Below the pieces are notes generated by a model, which saw only the letters and a list, made by a program, of their open reading frames with translations, had not been told where the DNA came from and did not search any database. A program made the translations under genes and the position numbers. Shown piece after piece: positions 9,266 through 19,900 of a stretch of DNA of 52,586 bases. Each line of letters starts with the position of its first letter. Position 1 is the stretch's first letter. This DNA is from Planctomycetota bacterium (GTDB lineage: Bacteria; Planctomycetota; Planctomycetia; JALXBF01). The DNA lies in contig JALSID010000323.1 of the NCBI GenBank assembly GCA_026981825.1, positions 1 through 52,586 on the forward strand. Direction: 5' to 3'.

Positions 9266-9922
9266 CTACGATCCTTCGGTTTCTTCTTCCTCCGCATCTA
9301 CGCATTCCTGCAGATAGAGGTAAAGAACACCGTGGAAGACTGTGGGAAAGACCTCGGCGTCCTCCTCGGTAATACTGTACACGTAACACCGACCAGACTT
9401 TGTATCGACGCTCACGCAAGGGTCTACGTCCTCCACCCCGTCCCCCACGCAGCAGACAAGCCCCGACGGCGACGCGCCGGGCACTGCTTCGGTAAGGTCA
9501 ACGTCCTGGAAAAACGTGGGCTTGTGCAGACGTGTCCGGGCCCACTCGCACACCGCGAGCCCATTCCCTACGAAGCTTTCAAAATCCCTAATGGAAGGGT
9601 GGATGTCTGGAGGCGGTGCTACCGGCTTGGCGAGATGTCGTAAGCCACAAAGCTCAGGGGACCCATTCCCCCCTAACAAGCAGGGCGTCCTCAGGGTGGC
9701 CTGCTCGTCGAGCGACCGTGACCACTCGAGCAGTTCCTGGGCCCAGCGCCTGGCAAGATCCCTGGGAAGCCCCCTGACGGCGTGAGGCAACTGGTCCTGG
9801 AACCAGATGTCGTTTGGGTCGATACGTGTCGAGAAGAATCGAGCACCGATGAACGTCCCACCAAAAAGCAGGGCAAGACCACCGAACACAAGGATGGCCA
9901 AGGGAACCGGTATGGGGTCCAT
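9266..9922 (-). CDS. Small membrane-anchored hypothetical protein
   Basis: I do not recognise this protein. From the ATG at 9922, which has GGGAG 8 bases upstream, it is 218 residues. It opens with an N-terminal hydrophobic helix (about residues 6-27, VPLAILVFGGLALLFGG...) followed by a soluble, Cys-containing domain with an acidic C-terminus (ECVDAEEEETEGS). An upstream in-frame start at 10066 would add an unlikely Arg-rich leader. It lies downstream of the RHS fragment on the same strand, a position where immunity proteins sit. That role is only a contextual guess, because about 0.8 kb of unassigned sequence separates the two. Confidence 0.5.
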   Translation of the reverse strand: MDPIPVPLAILVFGGLALLFGGTFIGARFFSTRIDPNDIWFQDQLPHAVRGLPRDLARRWAQELLEWSRSLDEQATLRTPCLLGGNGSPELCGLRHLAKPVAPPPDIHPSIRDFESFVGNGLAVCEWARTRLHKPTFFQDVDLTEAVPGASPSGLVCCVGDGVEDVDPCVSVDTKSGRCYVYSITEEDAEVFPTVFHGVLYLYLQECVDAEEEETEGS

Positions 9923-10715
9923 TACCACTGCTCCCGCCATTAGGCCGCGCCAGGGCTGCCGCGCGACATGCACGCGGCCGCGTCCTTCACAATGTTCCGT
10001 GATACGAGCCACGCTACGGCGTATAGCGTTGCCACCGATCCCCGGCACCTGATATGGTACACGCACTACGGCCTCTTCTACGCCGACCGCTCGCGAAGCG
10101 ACGAGGAGCCTGCGGCCGCTGTCGCAGAACGCCGGTCCTACCGCCAGGTCTCTGGCCGGAAGACATCCAGCACGGGCGAAATAGGCAAGTGTTGCGTTCC
10201 TCGCAGTTTCGCCCCCGGCCCTTCAGGGCTGCAAGCGCAGAGTCGGATACCTGGGCTCGTGCCCCATAGAGGCCCGCATTGTAACCCCTGGGATCCCCAC
10301 TCTTCCTCGCTGTACCTGATGGATGGTTCGACAGCCGCGCAGCGGTCCTAAGGCGTCGCAACAGGCGCATCGTCCGGCTCCGATCGCGGCGTGACGTAGC
10401 ATACGCCCCGGCCGACAGGCCGACCGTGGGGCGTCCAAAGGTGAAACCGGTCCATGAAGAAGCCGCAGCTCCCGCGCCGTGCATGCCGCGACGCAGATAC
10501 CACCTTCAGGTTCATCTTAAGATTGCCCACCGAGGAAACACCCACAGTTGGGAAGTAGGCACAAGCGTGGGGGTATCCACCCAAGTGCGCCGCTCTGCTA
10601 AACCCGAGGCGCCGAAGCACTGAGCGTGCCATCTTCCTTACCGCTCTGTAAGGCCGTAGCAACGCCGAGGCCGAGAACGTCTGCAAGGGCATCGCATGGT
10701 GCAGATTCGTCTGAC
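9923..10715. other. Unassigned stretch between small membrane protein and RHS fragment
   Basis: No gene I can support. A minus-strand frame at 10348-10692 has mixed composition with several Cys and aromatic residues and could be a displaced RHS C-terminal tip. It has no ribosome-binding site and no motif I recognise. Another minus frame (10598-10894) overlaps the RHS end in a different phase. The region may be residue of an eroded toxin-immunity locus. Confidence 0.4.
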
Positions 10716-11700
10716 TTACGCCCGCCTGACGAAGGGTTTCTTTTTAGCTCCCATATTGCTGTTTGCAATCCTCCTGATCTGTTTTTCCAGGGCCTCCTTG
10801 CCGGCGGATTTCGCCGCCTTCGGCGCCGCCCAGCGCATGTAGCCACCTGCTGCGATCGTAGCCACGTCGTAGGCGATCCCTGTGGATCGGCCAACCTTGT
10901 ATGCGGGAGAACCCTGGTCGACTCCGTCGTAATCGCCGAGGTCTACGCCGTACCACCATTCGGATGCAGGCCGTATGGCCCGAGCCCGCAGGATCGACGT
11001 GAGGCCGCCGGTGAAGTAATTGCCGAAGTAATTGCCGAAGCCGGCAAAGTAGTCCGCAGCGGCCTGCCAAAAGTCAAGGCCAAGCGGATCACGCAGCCGG
11101 ATCATCTGCCGCGTACCCGTAGGGGTTTTCGAAGTCCGTTTGTAGAAGCCCAGAGGATCGGCCGCCAAAAACGAATCCGTGTCCGGGTCGTAATAGCGCG
11201 CCCGCATGAAATTGAGGCCGGTCTGCGGGTCGTACGTGCGGGACACCAAGCGATGCCGAGGCGGAGCACCGGAGACGTTGCCGATGCGTCCAAAACTCTC
11301 GTAGGTGAGCTGCGCCCCCGTCGATCCGCCCGGTGTGTAAGTGGCTCGGACGGAACCAACATAATCCGCCACCGGGATCTCGGTTCCACCTGAAGGGAAC
11401 CAGCGAGCAGCGATTAGGTCAACGTTGGCGCCGTACAGTTGCCTCTGGCTCAAAGCGAGATCCACCGGGGCGTCGGTGTCCGGGTGCACCATGCCCGCCA
11501 CCGGGGTTGCTGCAAACGCCGCGCTCGCATACGTCCCGTCCACATCCAGCGCCAATCCACCCTGCGATACCTGCTCCGCCGTCGGTGGCTGTGCCGAATC
11601 ATGCAGCACGAACGTGAACGACTCACGCTCCGGACCCGGCGGTCCATTCGGATCCTCATAGAACGCTATCCGCCGGTTGAACGCGTCATAACGCGTCTGA
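10716..11700 (-). pseudogene. RHS-repeat core fragment, 5'-truncated
   Basis: The reading frame is RHS-like only from the segment RYDAFNRRIAFY (about 11700) onward. It contains the canonical RHS-associated core, YDPQTGLNFMRARYYDPDTD then FLAADPLGF. After the core comes a variable tail of about 130 residues ending in a basic stretch (GAKKKPFVRRA). Full RHS proteins exceed 1,000 residues; here the sequence upstream of about 11700 loses all RHS character in every frame, so the 5' end has been deleted. The tail after DPLGL would be the polymorphic effector domain, but I recognise no toxin motif. With no secretion part it is probably non-functional. Confidence 0.8.
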
Positions 11701-12159
11701 TCTTGGTGCCATGGGGACAGCTTAGAAGTGCTGTAGCACGAGCGACCCAAAGGCAGCGGGGGCCTGTGAACGCCTGCACCGCACGGGCAACCGCGGCCGA
11801 ATGGATGTGCGCATACCCCCGACGGACGTGCGCCCAAACCGGGTCGCAAGCGGAAATGCAGGCACCGGGTTTTGGGGCGAGGTTGCCTGGATGCGGTCGA
11901 TTCGTCTGTAGTGCGAACTTGAACCAGCCGGCAAAAGGACAGGGTTGAAGGCCGGCTAACCTCGGGGCCTGGCCGAGCATCAGCATCGCCTTCTAGCCCG
12001 GCGTCATAACTGGGTGCCCCTGCGGCCCACCCAGTTGAGCTTCGAGCACCACGAGGTAAGGGCCTGCCTGGTCCAGGATCCCGAAGCTGCAGCAAAGAGC
12101 GGCTTCGCGATCGCCCCCACCCCTGTCCCGCCGGGCATGGTCTTCGGGATGCTGTCGCA
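11701..12159. other. Unassigned sequence upstream of the RHS fragment
   Basis: No gene recognised. RHS similarity ends abruptly at about 11700, and the frames beyond it have no motifs. This is presumably the junction left by the deletion that truncated the RHS gene. Confidence 0.4.
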
Positions 12160-12270
12160 ATGTCCCAACCCGACAAACGGGGAAACGTCGGCCTGGACGT
12201 GCACGAGAAATTCCGTCAATTCGCGATCAGAGACCGAGACGCACAGCTCCTGGAAGAGGGCGACGCCAAG
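12160..12270 (+). pseudogene. IS110-family transposase N-terminal fragment
   Basis: The frame reads NVGLDVHEKFRQFAIRD and then DAQLLEE, close to the N-terminal start of IS110-family DEDD transposases (VGLDVHKK followed by a D-x-x-G-x-x-L-E-E strand). That places the first catalytic Asp in GLDVH. Similarity fades after about 37 residues, and no catalytic core or C-terminal transposase_20 domain follows, so only the 5' end remains. Confidence 0.6.
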
Positions 12271-12977
12271 CCGCGATCGATACGATCGGCAGCCGTGAGA
12301 TTAAGAGCGCAGTACCCGGCTGCTGACGTCGAGCGCTCGGCAGCGACCAGGTTCTGGGTTCCGTGCTAGAGGACGCCCATGTCCCGGAAAGCATTTCAAG
12401 GGCCTGACGAGTGGGCTCGTCACGTGCGCGCAGATCATCGGTCCAGATCACGATGACCTCACCCGGCGAGTTCCTGAGCTACGCTGTGCCGTCTAGCCCC
12501 TCGGACGGGGGGTTGCTGCGAGGGGGGATTCGAGAATGGGCGCTTTGCCTTCGCTTGCCCCCCCGCCTTGTTGCAAGACTGGAGTGCAAAGGAAGCCTGC
12601 TTAGGCGGCCTTCTGACAGACGGGCCGGACGGTTTGCATGTCCGCTCGAGAACCTTTGATGCGCCCGCACCTTCTTCTCGGTGGATTTGCACGTAAGGCA
12701 GCTCACGCTCTCGTGTCGGGCCCCCTGGGAACTTGCTGCCGTTCTCCGCCGTCAAAGAACAAGCAACAAAAGCGACGCATTTGTGGCTGGCCGGGGCTAC
12801 CGACCCGAGAGCGCTTCTGCTCAGCGGTGCGGTCAGTTTTGGTTCCGCTCAAGAAATGGTCAACCTTCGGACGTTTGTGCTGACGGCAGTGGCCAGCTTG
12901 TCGACGACACATAGGCGTTGGCGGGACAAGATGCTGGGCTCGAACCGGATACCGCAAGTCGGCTCGGAGGTAGGATC
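12271..12977. other. Unassigned sequence
   Basis: No gene recognised. Many short overlapping frames occur on both strands without motifs. The last few bases carry the GGAGG ribosome-binding site (12966-12970) of the following gene. Confidence 0.4.
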
Positions 12978-14483
12978 ATGTTCGGCGCAGCCCTGTCCGT
13001 CCGGTTTGCCGTGTTCCTGATCATCGGCCAGGCGGCCCCGGCGGAAGTCACGGACAGATCGGCCAGCCATGTTTCTGCGCGGATCATCGAGGAAGCCCTT
13101 CACTACGGCGAGTCTGATCCCCCTGGTCGGCTCATTGTTAGTGTCTGGTTGCCCACCATGCACCCGGCTCTGCGCTACCGTGTGCTCACGCCGTCGGAAG
13201 CCATGCAGATGGAGATCGCGTTGCACGTGCTGCGCGATCGCCCTCTGGAACATTTCTTCGAACCGGGCACGGATTGCCGTGCTTACTCCGTGGCGAACAT
13301 CCAGTTCTGGTTGCACAAGTGGCCCCACGCCGCTGCTATTGCCGAGTGTGTCCGGGCGCTGGAAGCGCAGCTCAGCCGTCTGGAGCGCTACCCCGACCAC
13401 GGCCCCCCTGGATGGGCGTACTTCTGGTCCAACGTCGTGACCAACCTGCCCAGTGAGCGGCGGTTGTATGCAGCGGTTCACTACTGGGAGCGGAGCTCCC
13501 ATCGGTGCTTGCGAAAAGCAGCCGAATGGTACCGGCGTGAGCTCGATGCCGCCTGGTCGGGAATGCGGCTTCCGGAGCGGGCGATCCGCAGTGGGGTCCT
13601 CGTCTGGCCCTTGCCGCCCCTGTTGAGGGGCTACAAATGCATCCTCGGTCCTGGCGAGCTTGCAGGGGAGCCGTACGCCCGTCTTGTACCGATGAAGCGT
13701 TTTGTGAAAGAGCCATACCGCCCGGCCGTGCCGCACCTCGCGCCGGGCGAGCCTGACAGTGCCGCATTGATCGTGGCCATGGCCGAGCAGCGATGCCTCT
13801 TCTATGTAAGCCGCTCCGGACTGAAGGACTGGCAGGAGCCCATTCGCGATGCTTTACGAGCCATCGTCGCCAGCGACACCTATCCCGTCCACCTGCGTCT
13901 GCGAGCTCTCGATGTGCTGGTGCGGCGGATAGCGGACTACGACACGGCGTTCCTGCGTCGGCTGGCTCTGGATCCGGACCAGGACTTCGCCACGGAGGTC
14001 ATGTCCGTGGCGGCTGTATGCGCCTTGAGCCGGTGCCCGAGTAAGGAGGCCCTTCAGGTGCTGTGCGAGCTGATTGAGCTGGGGCCCGAGTGGGTTACTT
14101 TCCAGGCTGCCTCCCACCTCCGGTACGTAGCCGGCCTCAACGTCCCCCCGCTTGTTGCGCAGAGCCGCAAAGACGACGGGCGCAGTGATGCCGGCAACTG
14201 GACCGACATCCCACGCTGGTTCCTGTATCGCCATGACCGATACCGCGTCGCTCAGCAACTGCGCGAGCAGATCGGGCAACTGCCGGAAGACTGGCCCTGG
14301 CACGACATAGCCAGCCTCCGCCCGTACCTCCTGCACGAGCATCTGAACCCACGCGAAACCGAGCGGAGGGAGATTCCGGAGGTAGTCGTGGAGCGTAGCG
14401 CGGGGGAGGATTTCTTCTGGAAACCGTTCGGTGGAGATGCTCCCGCCGCGCCGCGCGCATCTGACGGCGCTGAGGAGCGCTAA
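12978..14483 (+). CDS. Secreted hypothetical protein, possibly HEAT-like helical
   Basis: I do not recognise the family. From the ATG at 12978, which has GGAGG 7 bases upstream, the protein is 501 residues. It has a short signal peptide (hydrophobic stretch FAVFLIIGQAAPA, likely cleaved after APA), so it is probably exported. The mature part is rich in Leu, Arg and Trp. Around residues 300-400 it contains helix-pair stretches (LRLRALDVLVRRIADYDTAFLRRLAL and SKEALQVLCELIELGPEWVTFQAASHLRYVAGL) that look like HEAT/ARM-type repeats. It sits alone among mobile-element debris but has normal codon use and an intact frame, so it is likely a real gene. Confidence 0.7.
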   Translation: MFGAALSVRFAVFLIIGQAAPAEVTDRSASHVSARIIEEALHYGESDPPGRLIVSVWLPTMHPALRYRVLTPSEAMQMEIALHVLRDRPLEHFFEPGTDCRAYSVANIQFWLHKWPHAAAIAECVRALEAQLSRLERYPDHGPPGWAYFWSNVVTNLPSERRLYAAVHYWERSSHRCLRKAAEWYRRELDAAWSGMRLPERAIRSGVLVWPLPPLLRGYKCILGPGELAGEPYARLVPMKRFVKEPYRPAVPHLAPGEPDSAALIVAMAEQRCLFYVSRSGLKDWQEPIRDALRAIVASDTYPVHLRLRALDVLVRRIADYDTAFLRRLALDPDQDFATEVMSVAAVCALSRCPSKEALQVLCELIELGPEWVTFQAASHLRYVAGLNVPPLVAQSRKDDGRSDAGNWTDIPRWFLYRHDRYRVAQQLREQIGQLPEDWPWHDIASLRPYLLHEHLNPRETERREIPEVVVERSAGEDFFWKPFGGDAPAAPRASDGAEER

Positions 14484-15094
14484 GCGGTGCGGCCCAAACG
14501 CCAATGATCGTGATCGTCCGCCGGGGAGGTTCTTCGCCTTTCTTGATGCTCGATGGCGCGCGCCGGGCCGTTAGCACGCCCCCCTGTTTTTATGTCCCCC
14601 GGCCGATGATCCGGGCAGACCGGTTTGTCTTGGAGGTGGATCGTGTTGCTTGTTCGGGGGAGCGCACCGGCATTATCGGGCGGAGGCCGTGGTCCCGATC
14701 CGTTCCGGGTGGAACGAACGCCAGACGCTCAGGCTCCGCTCGGCGGTTGCGAGCTGACGAATGTGGGCGCCGGCGGTTGGGTTTTGCTCGGGAACGGATG
14801 CGGCGAGCCGCGGCGAGTTGCGGGTTGTATTTAGCGAGGGGTCCTACAGGTTGGCCAACGGCACATATGAGCGGGGGCCAGTTCGGGTTGGCGTTGGTGC
14901 CCTCAGACGCATCATAGACTCGGCCGCTTCGAACGGTATGCGCTCATGACACGCAACGGCAGGATAACCTGTCCGCGCCCTGGACGCTTTTCGCCGCTGT
15001 TGCACCCCTACGATCGGCTCCCCGGGGCGTTCGATCATTGAGTTCGGTACCTTGATATAACTGTGCCGGGCGGAACCGCTTGGCTGCGTTCCGC
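14484..15094. other. Unassigned stretch upstream of csb2
   Basis: No gene supported. I looked here for the missing N-terminal Cas5-like part of csb2 (for example a WPPSPWRLLRAL-type segment) in all plus-strand frames and did not find it. Several frames are open but featureless. Confidence 0.45.
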
Positions 15095-16498
15095 ATGGTG
15101 GCGACTGCCGGCAGCGACGAGCTGTTGCCGTCGGACGGGGGCGGCACGAGCTTCTCTGGCCCAAGCCGGTCGAAGGTGCTGCTACAGGGCGTACGCGATC
15201 CACCCGCGGAGCCGGTTCTACTGCTTGCTCCCGTCACTCCGGACGAGTACGCACGGTGGGTGTCGGAGCAGCGGGAGAGGAGTGAGCAGCAGGAGGGGGG
15301 TGCGAAGCGGGGCAGGGGCCGGTCGGCGACGCGTAGGAGGACGTCGGTGCCGGCCAGCATCCTGGAGGCGGTGATGCAGGAAAACGATAAGTGGCGTAAG
15401 GCAGGTTGGTCGCGGCCCCCTGGATCGCGCTGGGTGGTCTACCCGGTGCCCAGAATCGAAGCTGTACCGGCGCGACGCAGCACGGCGGCTCGCTCTGTGA
15501 GCGAGCGAACGGGCCGGCCAAGCGTTGCGCGGTTCGCCGTGCACGGTGTCGTCCTGCCCAGCCTCCGCGACGCGGTGGCCGAGGCGGATAAGCTCCGTCG
15601 TATGCTCATGGGGCGCTCTAGCGGTCCTGATGGCCTCCCCTCGCCCGTCTTCTCGGGGAAGAACCCGGACGGTTCACCGCTGGAAGGGCACCGGCACGCT
15701 TTCTTCCTGGCGGAAGCGAACGAATGGCCGGAGCGTCATGGTACGATCACGCACTTTAGCGTCTACGCGCCGGAGGGGTTCGATGAGCGAGCGATGCGCG
15801 TATTCACGCAGCGGTTGAGGAAACTTTGGGGTCGATGGGGGTATGACATTGACCTCATCCTGCTCGCGGTCGATGAGCCGGCGGCCCTGGCGGCGGAGGG
15901 GCCGGACGATATCGCACGCGGCCGTTCGCCTCTGTTTGCGAGCTCGGCGGTTTGGGTCTCCCGTACCCCCTTCGTCCCCACCCTCCACCCTCGCACCAAT
16001 GGCCGCCGTCGGTCCGTGGGTGGGGGGGAAGAGGGGCAGCAGCGTCGGGGCGGTGGGCGGCTGAAGCCACGCCGTGCACCATACTTGCTGGAACTTGGCG
16101 GTCAGCCGGGGGTCGTGCGGTTGCAGTGCGGCGACCCGAACTGTCCGTGTCAGGGCCTGGATGCCAGAAACGCCGCGGCGCAAGCTGCTCATCCGCAACA
16201 GGGATCGCCCGAGGACAACGTCGCACGGCTCCTGGAGGCCAGCGGTCTGCCACGGCCGCTGCGTATCGAGCGGATTCGCGCGACGCGGCTCGGGGGGAAG
16301 CCCGTCCGCTGGTTGCACTTCCGGCGCGAGCGTCCGCGGGGAGGCGGAAACCGTGCATCGACCGCTGGATACGGCTTTCGGATTACGTTCGGCCAGAAAG
16401 TAAGGGGGCCGATTGCGATTGGCTACGGAGCCCACTTTGGGCTCGGTCTGTTCGTGCCCGCCTGGACCGATTGGGCGGTCGACTACGAACCCCGTTAA
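15095..16498 (+). CDS. csb2: Csb2 (type I-G/I-U Cas5-Cas6 fusion), N-terminally truncated, orphan
   Basis: The protein matches the Csb2/GSU0054 family from its middle to its end. It has a DEYARW segment, GWSRPPGSRW, LPSPVFSGK then SPLEGHRHAFFL (paired His of the Cas6-like part near residues 199-201), VYAPEGF, WVSRTPFVP, and a C-terminal block with GYGFRITF and ALGYG-like IGYGAHFGLGLFVP. In type I-G systems Csb2 processes crRNA and forms part of the effector. Family members usually have about 150 further N-terminal residues forming the Cas5-like part; here the first 40 or so residues are unlike the family and no upstream frame supplies the rest. A TTG at 15080 is an alternative start. No csb1, csx17, cas3 or cas1 is nearby, so it looks like a relic. 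Confidence 0.85.
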   Translation: MVATAGSDELLPSDGGGTSFSGPSRSKVLLQGVRDPPAEPVLLLAPVTPDEYARWVSEQRERSEQQEGGAKRGRGRSATRRRTSVPASILEAVMQENDKWRKAGWSRPPGSRWVVYPVPRIEAVPARRSTAARSVSERTGRPSVARFAVHGVVLPSLRDAVAEADKLRRMLMGRSSGPDGLPSPVFSGKNPDGSPLEGHRHAFFLAEANEWPERHGTITHFSVYAPEGFDERAMRVFTQRLRKLWGRWGYDIDLILLAVDEPAALAAEGPDDIARGRSPLFASSAVWVSRTPFVPTLHPRTNGRRRSVGGGEEGQQRRGGGRLKPRRAPYLLELGGQPGVVRLQCGDPNCPCQGLDARNAAAQAAHPQQGSPEDNVARLLEASGLPRPLRIERIRATRLGGKPVRWLHFRRERPRGGGNRASTAGYGFRITFGQKVRGPIAIGYGAHFGLGLFVPAWTDWAVDYEPR

Positions 16499-16918
16499 TG
16501 CGGTGACCCCCATTGCGGTGTCCTGGGCGCCGCAACGGCGGTACGCCCCGAATTCGGCCCCTAGCGGACCGTGAGCCCGGTCTTCCCCGTCCCGGAGCGG
16601 ACGCGGCGTAACCTCGACACAGTAAGACCGCATAGCCCCAGAGGTTCGCTTTTATCTCCCTGTGGCTCGATGGTCTTGCTCCTGCGGCCGACCGGTCCGC
16701 TCCGGCGGCGGAAACTCTCGCTATCGGTCAGAACTGTCCGTAGCGCTCTGTGTCACTCACCATCGGTGCATCGGTCCGTTTGCAGATCCTTTCCGCCCTC
16801 GCCCACGTGTCAAGATGGTTGTCAGACACAGTCCAGGGCATCGACGCTGGCCGAGGTGTTACGCCCCGGCCAGGTGATGTGCGCCACTGTGGGGGCGGCT
16901 AGGCGATCCGCGGCTGGA
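16499..16918. other. Intergenic stretch, no gene recognised
   Basis: This gap lies between the convergent ends of csb2 and cusA. Open frames entering it are antisense shadows of cusA or lack motifs. It marks the boundary between the accessory zone and the efflux operon. Confidence 0.45.
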
Positions 16919-19900
16919 TTACACCTGGGCGTTTTCCTGGAACAGGCGGTCCTGGATGCCCCAGCGCAGTTTGAATTCTTTCACGGCGCAGTAGAGCACG
17001 GGCACGATGAGCATCGTCATGATCTCGATCATCATGCCGCCGAAGCTTGGGATGGCCATCGGGACCATGATGTCCGCGCCTCGGCCGGTGGAGGTGAGCA
17101 CGGGTAGCAGGGCGAGGACCGTGGTGGCGGTGGTCATCAAGCAGGGACGGACGCGGCGCAGTCCGGCCTGAACGGTCGCCTCACGGGCAGCCTCGATCGT
17201 GTCGATACGGGCGCGGGCGAAGCTCTGATCGAGGTATGTCGCGATCACAACGCCGTCGTCGGTGGCGATTCCGAACAGGGCCAGGAAGCCGACCCAGATG
17301 GCCACGCTGAGGTTGATCGGGTTCACCTGGAACAGTTCGCGGCAGTTTTGGCCGAACACTTCGAAGTTCATGAACCAGTCCTGGCCGTAGAGCCAGATTA
17401 AGATGAAGCCTCCTGACCACGCCACCACGATACCGCTGAAGACGAGCGACGTGGTGATCGCGGAGCGAAATTGGAGGTAGAGGATCAAGAAGATGAGCAG
17501 AAGGGCAAGGGGGAGGACAACGGCCAGAGTTCGCTGGGCACGGACCTGGTTCTCGTACGTTCCTGCAAACCGGTAGGAGACGCCGGGGGGTAGCACAAGC
17601 TCGCCCGTTCGAATCTTCTCCTGCAGATAGCGGCGGCATTCCTCGACCACGTCGACTTCGGCGTAGCCCGGGCGTTTGCCGAACGTCACGTAGCTGACCA
17701 GGAAAGTGTCCTCGCTCTTGATCACCTGTGGTCCGCGGACGAATCGGATGTCGGCAAGCAAGCCGAGGGGGACCTGGGTACCGCTGCGGGTGGGAACGAG
17801 GATCTTTTTCAGGGCATCGGGGTTGTCGCGCAGTTCACGGGCATACCGCACTCGCACGGGATACCGTTCGCGGCCCTCGACGGTCATCGTCAACCGTTTC
17901 CCCCCGATGGCCACCTCGATGATGGTCTGCACCTGTTGTACTGTGAGCCCGTAGCGGGCGATGGCATCGCGGTCCAGTTCGATCTCGATGTACGGCTTGC
18001 CGATCACGCGGTCGGCCACGACGGTTGCCGGGTCGACGGAGGGTACCTCTTTTAGGAACCGTTCGATGGCGATACCGGCTTGCTCGATCGATTTGAGATC
18101 AGGTCCGAGCACTTTGACACCCATGGCTGCCCGCATACCGGTCTGGAGCATGACGAGGCGTGTTTCGATGGGCTGGAGCTTGGGGGCTGAGGTGGAGCCG
18201 GGGATTTGGGCGACGCGCACGATTTCGTCCCAGATGTCATCGGGGGACTTGATGTGCTTCCGCCACTGACGAAAAGGTCGTCCATTCGGGTCTTCGATCA
18301 AGTTGCCTTTCTCGTCTCGGACGAATTCCCCCTTTTCTTCGTCGTATTTGAACAGCTTTAGGCGACCAGACTCATCAACGATGTATTCGGGTTTGTATTG
18401 GATGATTGTTTCCACCATGCCGATGGGAGCCGGATCGAGGGCACTCTCGACGCGGCCGATTTTCCCCACCACCATGTCGATTTCAGGGATGGATCGAATG
18501 GCGAGGTCCTCCTTGGCGAGAGCGTCCATGGCCTCTCCGATGGACGCGTGAGGCATGGTGCTGGGCATGTAGAGGAACGAACCTTCGTCCAGCGAGGGCA
18601 TGAATTCGCGGCCCAGGCCGGGGAAGAGGGAGGTGAGTTGGTTCCAGAGGAGCGACTTCGTGACGAGTTCGGGGTTTCCACCTGCCACACGAACCAGCGC
18701 CGGGACGAACCCAAGCACCCGTCCTGCACCGAGCCAGACGAAGGCTCCCACAATGGTCACAGCAGTTGGGATGGAGAGAAAGAGTAGCTTGTGCCGCAGT
18801 GCCCAGCGTAGGATCGGCTCGTACATCCACACGCGGAAGACGTAAAAGAACCCGAGCAATCCGCCCACGGTGGCCGCCACGAAGATCAGGTTCCGTGCCA
18901 GGCCCAATTCTGGGCCGAGGGGCAACCAGTCTTTTGTAAGGAGGACGGCCACGAAGATGATCGCAGCGGCATTTGCCGTGAGTCCGCCGATAGCCCGCCA
19001 TCGCTCCGGTACGAACTGCTCGCCGATCCTTGCTGCGACCACCAGCAGGACAAGCCCCGCTGCCCAGGCGCCGAACCAGATGTATGCCGGGACGGCGGTG
19101 AGGCCGAACAGGATGTAGACAATGGTTCGAACGATTCGTCGGCGAATCTGACGGGGGAAGATAAGGTGAGCTGCAGGGGGCAAGAAGAAGATCGCTACAA
19201 CGACCGAGGCGATGAGCGCGAAGGTTTTGGTGAACGCCAGGGGGCGGAACAGCTTACCCTCCGGACCGATCATCGTGAACACGGGGAGGAAGCTGATGAC
19301 CGTGGTGGCCACGGCGGTTAGCACAGCGCTCGCCACCTCGGTTGTCGCGCGATACACCACCTGTAACGACGATTCGCCGTCGCGGCGTCGTTCCAGGTGT
19401 TGGACGATGTTTTCGCAGAGCACGATCCCCATGTCCACCATCGTTCCGATCGCGATCGCGATTCCGGACAATGCCACGATGTTCGCGTCCACGCCGAAGG
19501 TCTTCATGGCGATGAAGCACATGAGCACCGCCAGGGGCAGAGTCAAGCTGATCAGGAAAGAGCTGCGCAGGTGGCCGACCATGGCCAGAATCACGATGCA
19601 GGTGACGAGGATCTCTTCAACCAGTGCTCGGTTAAGCGTGCCCAGAGTTTCGTAGATCAGGGTGGTGCGATCGTAGAACGGAACGATGGTGACCTTGCTG
19701 ATCGTGGCCCACTCGGGCCATTGATCGCGGTCGACCCGCCGCATCCAGGCCAGCCAGCTCTCGTGGTTCAGCTTACCGCCCACATAAGCGGCGAACCCGT
19801 GCTCCGCGGCGAACCGCTCCACCTCTGCAGGTGTGACCTTCGTGTAATCGATCCAGACCTTTTCCGGCAGTCCCGGAGCGATCTCTTCGATCTTTGCCTT

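Noticed and set aside
10348..10692. 114-residue minus-strand frame downstream of the RHS stop, possibly a frameshifted RHS tip
   Set aside because: No clear homology, no ribosome-binding site, and the A-rich run near the RHS end is too short to argue for programmed frameshifting. Noted within the regional entry only.
14504..14917. Open frame upstream of csb2 as the missing Cas5-like half
   Set aside because: Its translation has none of the expected Csb2 N-terminal segments.
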